Shown: piece after piece, positions 14,138-20,386 of the stretch
Layout: each line of letters opens with the position of its first letter
Position numbering within the stretch: position 1 is the first letter of the stretch
NCBI GenBank assembly: GCA_002314605.1
Contig: DCGO01000021.1
Span: forward strand, 1-20,386
Source: Lentisphaeria bacterium UBA1776
GTDB taxonomy: Bacteria > Verrucomicrobiota > Lentisphaeria > Victivallales > Victivallaceae
Reading direction: 5' to 3'
Length of the DNA: 20,386 nt
The notes under the pieces: model-generated
What the model was told of the DNA's origin: nothing
What the model saw: only the letters and a program-made list of their open reading frames with translations
Databases searched by the model: none
Position numbers and translations under genes: made by a program

Positions 14138-16432
14138 TTATTTTTCCTGCCGGGCCATTTCCCGGAGCGCGGCCCGGCGGATCTTGCCGCTGGGGGTCTT
14201 CGGCATCTCCAGGACAAATTCGATCTGCCGGGGATATTTGTAGGGAGCCGTATTGGCCTTCACATAATTCTGGATCTCCTTGCGGAGGGCATCGTTTCCT
14301 TCGGTCCCTGCGGTCAGGACCACATAGGCCTTGACGATCTGACCCCGCACGGGGTCCGGGGCACCCACCACCGCGCATTCCAGCACATACGGAAGCTCCA
14401 TCATCACGCTTTCCACCTCAAAGGGGCCGATCCGGTAGCCTGAGGACTTGATGAGGTCGTCGCAGCGGCCCACATACCAGAAATAGCCGTCTTCATCTTT
14501 CCACGCCGTGTCGCCGGTGTGGAAAAATCCGTCGTGCCAGCTGGCCTGAGTCTGTTCCGGCATCCGGAAGTATTCCAGAAAGAGTCCGGGCAGTTCTTTC
14601 TGCTCGGCCCGGACGCAGATCTCGCCGACTTCGCCGGTCTGGACCTCTTCGCCGTCCGGATTCAGGAGTACGATGTTGTACGGCGGCGCCGGTTTCCCCA
14701 TGGACCCGGGCTTTGGCGTCATGCCGATGAGGTTTCCGAGGAGCAGGGTGCTTTCCGTCTGGCCGAATCCTTCCATAATGTTCAGTCCGGTGGCTTTCTT
14801 GAAAATATTGAAGACTTCCGGATTCAGCGCTTCGCCGGCAGTCGCCGCCGCCTGAAGATTGGAGAGATCGTATTTGCTCAGATCCTCCCGGATGAAGAAC
14901 CGGTACATGGTAGGCGGCGCACAGAAGGTCGTCACCTGATTGTCGTGGATCATGGGCAGGAGATCCGCCGCGTCAAATCGGTCGAAATCGTAAACGAAGA
15001 CCGCACTTTCGCAGAGCCACTGGCCGTAGATCTTTCCCCACAGGGCCTTGCCCCAGCCGGTGTCGGATATGGTAAAGTGCAGGCCGTCCGGCGATACGCC
15101 GTGCCAGTACTTCGCGGTGATGTAGTGTCCGAGGGGATATTTGTAGTTGTGCTCGGCGATCTTCGGATAGCCGGTGGTGCCGGAGGTGAAGAACATGAGC
15201 ATCGGGTCACTTCCGCAGGGCGAATCCTCTGTCCTGTAGAAATGGGCGCTGAACATGGACATCTCCTCGTCCAGGCTGTGCCAGCCGAGGCGCATGTCAT
15301 TGACAAGGATCTTTATGAGCTCGATTCCTGTGTTCTTCTCCGCCTCATAAACATGCTCCGGAACGTTATCATCGGAAGTGCAGATGACGGCCTTAACTCC
15401 CGCTGCCTTAAAGCGGTACTCGAAATCGTGGGTCTGAAGCTGGTTCGTAGCGGGGATCGCTACAGCGCCCAGCTTGTGAAGGCCCAGGATCGCAAACCAG
15501 AACTGGTAGTGGCGCTTCAGGACGAGCATCACCCGGTCGCCGCGGCCGATGCCGAGGGACTTGAAGAAATTCGCGCACTGACCGGAATAGCGCTTCATAT
15601 CCCGGAAGGTGAATCTCCTCTCCTCGTGGTGCTTGTCCACATGGATCATCGCGAGCTTATCGGGTGAGCGCTCGGCGATCTTATCCACTATATCGAAAGC
15701 GAAGTTGAATTTCTCCTCATCCTTAAAGCTGATCTTCTGAAGCTCACCGTTCTCGTCCTCCTCCGTGGTGATAAAGCGGGAGGCGATAAGGCTTTCGGGC
15801 TTCACATCGTAGGAAGGGAGAAGGGTATTCCTGAATATCTTAGTGTCTTCCTTCTCGCCGGGCAGGATCACCGCCACAAACAGGCAGTCCCTGCCGTCCA
15901 CGGCGATCATTCCGTGAGGAGTGGAGCTGTTATAGTAGATGCTGTCGCCCTCGGAGAGGTATTCAACATTATCGCCGACCTGGATCTTCAGGTGGCCTTC
16001 CACAATGAAGTCGAACTCCTGACCGGAGTGAGTCACCTGGTGGATGGGCTTTTTCTGAAGCTCCTCGTCGAATTCGTATCTGACCCAGTAGGGCTCGGCG
16101 ATCTTTTTCTGGAACAGAGGCGCCATATCCATGATCTCAATGCCGTCTTCCTTGGCGGTGCGGAGACCCTGTCCCTTTCTGGTAACTGTATATGAAGAAA
16201 GCCGCGCGCTGCGGCCTTCCAGAAGGTCGGTGATGCCGACATTGAAGGCCTGGGAGCATTTATGGATAAAGGTAAACGGGAAATCCAGGGCACCTGTCTC
16301 GTACTCCTCGTACTGCTCTACGGTGACCTCAGTCTTCTCCGCCATCTCCTCCGTGGAGAAGCCGAAGATATCACGCATCTCTCTAATTCGAAGGGCGATC
16401 TCCTTCAGTTCATTGTTTGCGGTCATTGCCAT
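14138..16432 (-). CDS. XRE-cupin-acyl-CoA synthetase fusion (AMP-forming)
   Basis: 764 aa. Residues about 8-72 look like an XRE-type helix-turn-helix (ALRIREMRDIFGFSTEEMAEKT, then YEEYETGALDFP). About 130-195 is a cupin: IHQVTHSGQEFDFIVEGHLKI, GDSIYYNSSTPHGM. About 245-760 is an ANL-superfamily ligase with FFTSGTTGYPK (414-424), MEGFGQTEST (553-562), FFHTGDTAW (636-644), YVGRCDDLIKSSGYRIGP (653-670) and PSGKIRR with the catalytic Lys at about 750. The ligase part resembles medium-chain acyl-CoA synthetases (acid + ATP + CoA to acyl-CoA + AMP + PPi). GGAG lies about 10 nt before the ATG. Base composition changes sharply near 15,190 (see findings): the first 415 or so residues look Bacillota-like, the rest like the left of the window. 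The reading frame stays intact. Confidence 0.85.
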   Translation of the reverse strand: MAMTANNELKEIALRIREMRDIFGFSTEEMAEKTEVTVEQYEEYETGALDFPFTFIHKCSQAFNVGITDLLEGRSARLSSYTVTRKGQGLRTAKEDGIEIMDMAPLFQKKIAEPYWVRYEFDEELQKKPIHQVTHSGQEFDFIVEGHLKIQVGDNVEYLSEGDSIYYNSSTPHGMIAVDGRDCLFVAVILPGEKEDTKIFRNTLLPSYDVKPESLIASRFITTEEDENGELQKISFKDEEKFNFAFDIVDKIAERSPDKLAMIHVDKHHEERRFTFRDMKRYSGQCANFFKSLGIGRGDRVMLVLKRHYQFWFAILGLHKLGAVAIPATNQLQTHDFEYRFKAAGVKAVICTSDDNVPEHVYEAEKNTGIELIKILVNDMRLGWHSLDEEMSMFSAHFYRTEDSPCGSDPMLMFFTSGTTGYPKIAEHNYKYPLGHYITAKYWHGVSPDGLHFTISDTGWGKALWGKIYGQWLCESAVFVYDFDRFDAADLLPMIHDNQVTTFCAPPTMYRFFIREDLSKYDLSNLQAAATAGEALNPEVFNIFKKATGLNIMEGFGQTESTLLLGNLIGMTPKPGSMGKPAPPYNIVLLNPDGEEVQTGEVGEICVRAEQKELPGLFLEYFRMPEQTQASWHDGFFHTGDTAWKDEDGYFWYVGRCDDLIKSSGYRIGPFEVESVMMELPYVLECAVVGAPDPVRGQIVKAYVVLTAGTEGNDALRKEIQNYVKANTAPYKYPRQIEFVLEMPKTPSGKIRRAALREMARQEK

Positions 16433-16494
16433 TTATCTGCTTCTCCTTTCATAGATTTACCGAAATTGCCATTATCCCGATATAGTATTCGATT

Positions 16495-16523
16495 ATATTA
16501 TCAAATTCCATTTTTTCAGTCAA
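16495..16523 (-). promoter_or_regulatory. Promoter of the XRE-cupin-acyl-CoA synthetase gene
   Basis: Minus strand: -35 TTGACT (16523-16518), 17-bp spacer, -10 TAATAT (16500-16495). Predicted start near 16488, about 56 nt before the ATG. With an HTH domain in the product, autoregulation here is possible but no operator is proven. Confidence 0.68.
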
Positions 16524-16583
16524 CTTATTTAATAAACAAAAAGAAAGACGATTTTTCACTTTTTCACGTCACTTTGGTGAAGT

Positions 16584-16597
16584 GGGAGCAAGCTCCC
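16584..16597. repeat. Hairpin-forming palindrome GGGAGCAAGCTCCC
   Basis: Two 6-nt perfect arms around AA, 8 bp left of the 21-bp inverted repeat copy. It has no T-run in either direction, so it is not a standard terminator. Together with the repeat it looks like part of one dispersed intergenic element. Confidence 0.6.
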
Positions 16598-16605
16598 ATC
16601 GTGCA

Positions 16606-16626
16606 AATGGCTTTCGACCCTGGTAT
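16606..16626 (+). repeat. 21-bp inverted repeat, left copy
   Basis: Core TGGCTTTCGACCCTGGTA; matches perfectly, in inverted orientation, the copy at 20362-20382. Beyond the perfect part, TATCAGAT also occurs next to both copies, shifted by 2 bp. The two copies bracket the ABC operon. Confidence 0.9.
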
Positions 16627-16698
16627 CATATCAGATATTGAATATAACCAAGCAGAAAATGATTACGCATCTGCCTTTTCCTGATCCTTTTTCTGTGG

Positions 16699-16704
16699 TA
16701 AAAT
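16699..16704 (+). promoter_or_regulatory. Possible -10 box of the ABC exporter operon
   Basis: TAAAAT with a poor TTTTCC at the -35 position (17-bp spacing). Placed 40 bp before the ATG of the first ABC gene, which has a strong GGGAGG ribosome-binding site. The weak -35 could mean the promoter needs an activator. Confidence 0.35.
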
Positions 16705-16743
16705 ATTGGCAGTTTATTTTTTTATGAAAGGGAGGAAGGATCA

Positions 16744-18519
16744 ATGATCAAGATCTTAAAGAGATTGAATCGAACCGAAATCACACTGATCCTCATGAGT
16801 ATCGCCCTTGTAGTGGTCCAGGTCTGGCTGGACCTGAAGATCCCAAGTTACATGTCGACGATCACTCAGCTGGTAATTACCGAAGGCAGTCAGATGAACG
16901 AGATCTGGCAGGCCGGAGGCATGATGCTCACCTGCGCACTTTTAAGTATGCTGGCAACCTTCTGTTCCGGCTTCGTAAGTGCCAGACTTTCCGCCACCTA
17001 TTCGCGTCATATGCGCGGAGATATCTTTAATAAGGTCATGACCTTCTCCTCGGAGGAGATCGACCGCTTCTCCACCGCATCCCTGATCACCCGTTCCACG
17101 AACGATGTGGCGCAGATCCAGAACTTCGTATCGGGCGGTTTCACAATGATCGTCCGTACCCCCATCACCGTGACCATCGCCCTGATGAAGATCTCCGGCA
17201 AGCACTGGCAGTGGACAGTTCTCACCAGCATCGCCGTCGCCATCGTCATGGCGATCGTCATCTACGTGATCCTCGTGGCACAGCCGAAGTTCAGGAAAAT
17301 GCAGGCCCTCACAGATGACCTTAACAGAGTGACCCGTGAAAACCTGACCGGTATCAGAGTCATCCGCGCCTACAACGCAGAGCCCTACCAGCAGCAGAAA
17401 TTCTCAGACAGCAATAACATACTGACCGATAACCACCGCTCCGCCCAGAGAAACATGTCAGTCATGCACCCGGTCATGAGATTCGTCAATAACGGTCTCA
17501 ATATCGGAATTTACTGCATCGGAGCGTTTATCATTGCCCGGACCATCGGCACGGACGAAAGCATCACCACTTTCTCCGACATGGTGGTCTTCAGCAACTA
17601 CGCATCCCGCATCCTGTTCTCCTTCATGAGCCTCAGAATGATCTTCAACCAGCTGCCCAGAGTCACTGTCTGTGCCCAGCGTATCAATGAGATCCTCGAC
17701 GCGAAGCTTCATGTGGAGGACAGCACTGCCACCGACGGCGAGAAGAACCGGAAGGGCGAGCTGGAGTTCAGACACGTGAGCTTCCGCTATCCCGACGCCG
17801 AAGCCGATGTCATCCACGACATCAGCTTCACCGCGAAGAAGGGCGAGACCGTGGCTTTCATCGGTGCCACCGGTGCGGGAAAGACCTCTCTTGTGAATCT
17901 GGTGCCCCGCTTCTTCGATGCCACAGAGGGCGAAGTCATCCTCGACGGAAAGAATGTCAGGGAGTACTCCCTCAGAGCCCTCCACAAAAAGATCGGCTAC
18001 GCTCCCCAGCGGGCGGTCCTCTTCACGGGCACCGTCCGGAGCAATGTCTCCTACGGCGAGAGTTCCCACCGCTACACGGATTCCGAGTCGTTCCTCGAGG
18101 TTAAAAAGGCCATTGATATCGCTCAGGCCACAAGCTTCGTGGAACGTATGGAAGACGGCTATGACGCTTTCATCGCCCGCGGCGGCATGAACGTGTCCGG
18201 CGGTCAGAAGCAGCGTCTTTCCATCGCCAGAGCGGTCTACAGAAAACCCGAGTTCTATATCTTCGACGATACCTTCTCCGCCCTTGACTACAAGACGGAC
18301 CGCACGCTTCGGGCAGCTCTCCGCGAGCAGACCGCAGGCGTCACCACTCTTATCGTCGCGCAGCGTATCGGCACGATCCGGGATGCCGACCGGATCATTG
18401 TCCTCGACGAGGGCGAGGTCGTCGGCATGGGTACTCACTCCGAGCTTCTGAAGAACTGCTCGGTGTACCGCGAGATCGCTTACACGCAGATGTCGAAGGA
18501 GGAACTGGAAAATGGCTAA
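16744..18519 (+). CDS. ABC exporter half-transporter with degenerate nucleotide site
   Basis: 591 aa, membrane domain then nucleotide-binding domain. About six membrane segments lie in residues 13-310, and the ATPase domain is about 338-585. Walker A GATGAGKT (374-381), signature VSGGQKQR (484-491), Walker B FYIFDDTFSALD (504-515). The catalytic Glu position holds Asp (about 509), and the switch His is Gln (VAQR, about 540). That is the pattern of the degenerate partner in heterodimeric exporters of the TM287/288 or LmrCD type. It overlaps the next ABC gene by 8 bp and has a GGGAGG ribosome-binding site 8 nt before the ATG. It most likely sits in the inner membrane and exports drugs, lipids or peptides; substrate unknown. 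Arg codons include AGA, CGT and CGC, unlike the left of the window. Confidence 0.93.
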   Translation: MIKILKRLNRTEITLILMSIALVVVQVWLDLKIPSYMSTITQLVITEGSQMNEIWQAGGMMLTCALLSMLATFCSGFVSARLSATYSRHMRGDIFNKVMTFSSEEIDRFSTASLITRSTNDVAQIQNFVSGGFTMIVRTPITVTIALMKISGKHWQWTVLTSIAVAIVMAIVIYVILVAQPKFRKMQALTDDLNRVTRENLTGIRVIRAYNAEPYQQQKFSDSNNILTDNHRSAQRNMSVMHPVMRFVNNGLNIGIYCIGAFIIARTIGTDESITTFSDMVVFSNYASRILFSFMSLRMIFNQLPRVTVCAQRINEILDAKLHVEDSTATDGEKNRKGELEFRHVSFRYPDAEADVIHDISFTAKKGETVAFIGATGAGKTSLVNLVPRFFDATEGEVILDGKNVREYSLRALHKKIGYAPQRAVLFTGTVRSNVSYGESSHRYTDSESFLEVKKAIDIAQATSFVERMEDGYDAFIARGGMNVSGGQKQRLSIARAVYRKPEFYIFDDTFSALDYKTDRTLRAALREQTAGVTTLIVAQRIGTIRDADRIIVLDEGEVVGMGTHSELLKNCSVYREIAYTQMSKEELENG

Positions 18520-20359
18520 GAATGAATATACCTTTGGCAGTGCCAAAATGCAGAACAGCCGCGGAGGCGGCGGCGGGCGCGGCATGAGAGTTGCCGAGAA
18601 GCCCAAGGATATGAAGGGGACCATAAAGCTCCTCGTCAAATACCTGGCGAAATACCTGCCCGTCATGTGCATCTCCTTCGCCTGTGCCATGATCAGCGAT
18701 CTGCTGACCCTTTTCGCTCCGAACCAGCTCAGTAAGATCACCGACGCCATCAAGGACGGCATGGGATCGGGCTCCGTCGATACCGATAAGATCGTCCGCC
18801 TGGCGGTCCTGATCCTCTGCTTCTACCTCTTCAGCGCGCTCCTCTCCTTTGTTCAGGAGTGGTTCATGATCAATGCCACCTCCGAGCTCGGACGTCAGAT
18901 GCGCAATGACATCTCTCTCAAGCTGAACAGGGTCCCTCTCGGACGTTTCGACAGTTCCAGCTTCGGCGACCTTCTCTCCCGTGTGACCAATGACGTGGAC
19001 ACCATCAGCATGAGCCTCCGTCATTCCGCCACCGAGATCATCAGCGCAGCCACCACCTTCGTGGGCTGCACGATCCTCATGCTCCTCACGAACGTATGGC
19101 TTTCCCTGATCGCCATCGCCTGTGCCCTGGGCGGCTTCTTCACCATGAAAAAGATCATCAAGAAGAGCCAGCCCTTCTTCTCCGCCCGCCAGAGATATCT
19201 CGGCGAGATGAACGGTCACATCGAGGAGATCTATGCCGGCCACATTATCGTAAAGGCCTATAACGGCGAGGAGGATGCCACTCAGGAATTCAACCGTCTG
19301 AACCAGCTTCTCTACGAGAGCAACTGGAAGAGCCAGTTCCTTTCCGGTGTCATGCGCCCCATCATGGACCTTCTCGGAAACCTCGGCTACGTGGCAGTCT
19401 GTGTCACCGGCGCTTTCATGGTAATGAACGGAAAGATCACCTTCGGCGTGATCATTGCCTTCATCCTCTACGTAAAGATGTTCACCCAGCCCCTCGGCAT
19501 GGTCGCTTCCGCCCTCACCCAGTTCCAGTCCGCCACGGCAGGCGCCGAGCGTATCTTCGCCTTCCTGGCCGAAGAGGAGCTCTCCGATGAGGAAGGAAAG
19601 CCTTCTCTCCTCAAGGATGTGAAGGGCGAGATCGAATTCGACCACGTCCGCTTCGGCTATGTCCCGGACCGCATTATCATAAACGACTTCTCGGCGAAGA
19701 TCAGGCCCGGTCAGAAGGTCGCCATCGTAGGCCCCACCGGCGCCGGCAAGACCACTCTTGTGAATCTTCTGATGCGCTTCTATGAACTGAACTCCGGCTC
19801 CATCAAGATCGACGGGATCCCCACCGATTCCGTGCCGAGAGAGAACGTTCACGAGCAGTTCTGCATGGTCCTTCAGGACACCTGGCTCTTCGACGGAACC
19901 GTATTTGAGAATATCGCCTACAGCCGTCCCGATGTGAGCCGTGAACAGGTCATAGAGGCCTGTAAGGCAGTGGGTATGCACCGCTTCATCATGTCCCTTC
20001 CCAAGGGCTATGATACCCTGCTCTCCGACAGCACGAATCTCTCCGCCGGCCAGCGCCAGCTTCTCACCATCGCCCGCGCGATGATCGATGACGCGAAGCT
20101 TCTGATCCTCGACGAGGCTACTTCCTCCGTCGATACCCGTACGGAGCAGCTGGTCCAGAACGCCATGGATAAGCTCACCGAGGGCCGCACCTCCTTCACC
20201 ATCGCTCACCGCCTGTCCACTATCCGCAATGCGGACATCATTCTGGTCATGCGTGACGGCGATATAGTGGAGACCGGTTCTCACGACGAGCTCCTCGAGA
20301 AGGGCGGCTTCTATGCCGACCTGTGGAACAGCCAGTTCGTCAATGCGGAAGCGATCTGA
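18512..20359 (+). CDS. ABC exporter half-transporter with canonical nucleotide site
   Basis: 615 aa. A Gly-rich N-terminal stretch (GGGGGRG, 18-24) precedes the membrane domain (about six segments, 45-335), as seen in many Clostridia exporter partners. The ATPase domain has Walker A GPTGAGKTT (407-415), signature LSAGQRQL (510-517), Walker B LLILDEATSSVD (530-541) with Glu at 535, and the switch His in TIAHRLSTIR (about 566). So this subunit supplies the intact catalytic residues that the partner gene lacks, as in a heterodimeric exporter with one active and one degenerate site. The ATG lies inside the last codons of the partner gene, giving an 8-bp overlap and translational coupling. It ends 2 bp before the right copy of the 21-bp repeat. 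Confidence 0.94.
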   Translation: MAKNEYTFGSAKMQNSRGGGGGRGMRVAEKPKDMKGTIKLLVKYLAKYLPVMCISFACAMISDLLTLFAPNQLSKITDAIKDGMGSGSVDTDKIVRLAVLILCFYLFSALLSFVQEWFMINATSELGRQMRNDISLKLNRVPLGRFDSSSFGDLLSRVTNDVDTISMSLRHSATEIISAATTFVGCTILMLLTNVWLSLIAIACALGGFFTMKKIIKKSQPFFSARQRYLGEMNGHIEEIYAGHIIVKAYNGEEDATQEFNRLNQLLYESNWKSQFLSGVMRPIMDLLGNLGYVAVCVTGAFMVMNGKITFGVIIAFILYVKMFTQPLGMVASALTQFQSATAGAERIFAFLAEEELSDEEGKPSLLKDVKGEIEFDHVRFGYVPDRIIINDFSAKIRPGQKVAIVGPTGAGKTTLVNLLMRFYELNSGSIKIDGIPTDSVPRENVHEQFCMVLQDTWLFDGTVFENIAYSRPDVSREQVIEACKAVGMHRFIMSLPKGYDTLLSDSTNLSAGQRQLLTIARAMIDDAKLLILDEATSSVDTRTEQLVQNAMDKLTEGRTSFTIAHRLSTIRNADIILVMRDGDIVETGSHDELLEKGGFYADLWNSQFVNAEAI

Positions 20360-20361
20360 TA

Positions 20362-20382
20362 ATACCAGGGTCGAAAGCCATT
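20362..20382 (-). repeat. 21-bp inverted repeat, right copy
   Basis: Reverse complement of 16606-16626 over all 21 bases. It begins 2 bp after the stop codon of the second ABC gene. The window ends 4 bp later, as would happen where an assembly stops at a repeated sequence. Confidence 0.9.
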
Positions 20383-20386
20383 CTCC

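Larger units (their letters stand above)
16433..16743. other. 311-bp divergent intergenic region
   Basis: Lies between the synthetase fusion (minus) and the ABC operon (plus). It is AT-rich. It contains a good minus-strand promoter, a hairpin-forming GGGAGCAAGCTCCC, one copy of the 21-bp inverted repeat, and a weak -10 before the ABC genes. No coding sequence is supported. Confidence 0.6.

Noticed and set aside
14519..15667. A 382-codon open frame on the plus strand
   Set aside because: Antisense to the acyl-CoA synthetase fusion; its protein shows no domain and no start signal.
16584..16597. GGGAGCAAGCTCCC as a rho-independent terminator
   Set aside because: No T-run follows in either direction and no gene ends toward it; it is listed only as a palindrome.
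18395..20284. A 629-codon open frame on the minus strand
   Set aside because: Antisense to the second ABC exporter gene, with low-complexity Gly/Asp/Glu/His-rich content and no family motif.

Overview
The window (20,386 bp) reads as two kinds of bacterial DNA joined inside one gene. From position 1 to about 15,190 the sequence is rich in CCGG and CGG arginine codons. It encodes a DAP-type MurE and a lipoprotein signal peptide, which fits a Gram-negative, probably gut-associated anaerobe (Lentisphaerota or a relative is a low-confidence guess). From about 15,190 to the end, CCGG becomes rare and AGA/AGG/CGT arginine codons appear. The genes there (XRE-cupin N-terminus, heterodimeric ABC exporter with a Gly-rich N-terminus) look like Bacillota, Lachnospiraceae style. 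No rRNA, tRNA, CRISPR array or transposase gene was seen.

Layout, left to right. (1) 1-6332, minus strand: one tight operon read from a clear promoter at 6304-6332, in the order etfB, etfA, a long acyl-CoA dehydrogenase, rpoZ, purE, murE and a partial MTA/SAH-type deaminase that runs off the left edge. Gaps are 15 bp or less and several start/stop codons overlap. (2) 6352-7203 minus, an alkaline-phosphatase-superfamily phosphodiesterase, divergent from 7344-8255 plus, a 10-TM DMT transporter; a palindromic -10 lies between them. (3) 8252-12217, minus: a leader with a small ORF, then a citramalate/isopropylmalate synthase family gene, adenine deaminase and a small zinc-ribbon protein. (4) 12312-13241 plus: a purine nucleoside phosphorylase carrying a lipoprotein signal peptide, divergent from group 3. 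(5) 13279-16432 minus: an XRE-cupin-acyl-CoA synthetase fusion followed by a PhnP-like metallo-hydrolase. (6) 16744-20359 plus: two overlapping ABC exporter half-transporter genes, bracketed by a perfect 21-bp inverted repeat; the window ends 4 bp after the second copy.

How the genes may work together. EtfAB would take electrons from the acyl-CoA dehydrogenase, and the window also has an acyl-CoA synthetase, so acyl-CoA metabolism recurs. Purine salvage also recurs: adenine deaminase, PNP, a partial nucleoside-type deaminase and purE. The most unusual points are the exported PNP, the regulator-cupin-ligase fusion, and the abrupt composition change inside that fusion at the conserved TSGTTG motif. 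The last could be true recombination or a chimeric assembly, and it should be settled before any biology is read across 15,190.
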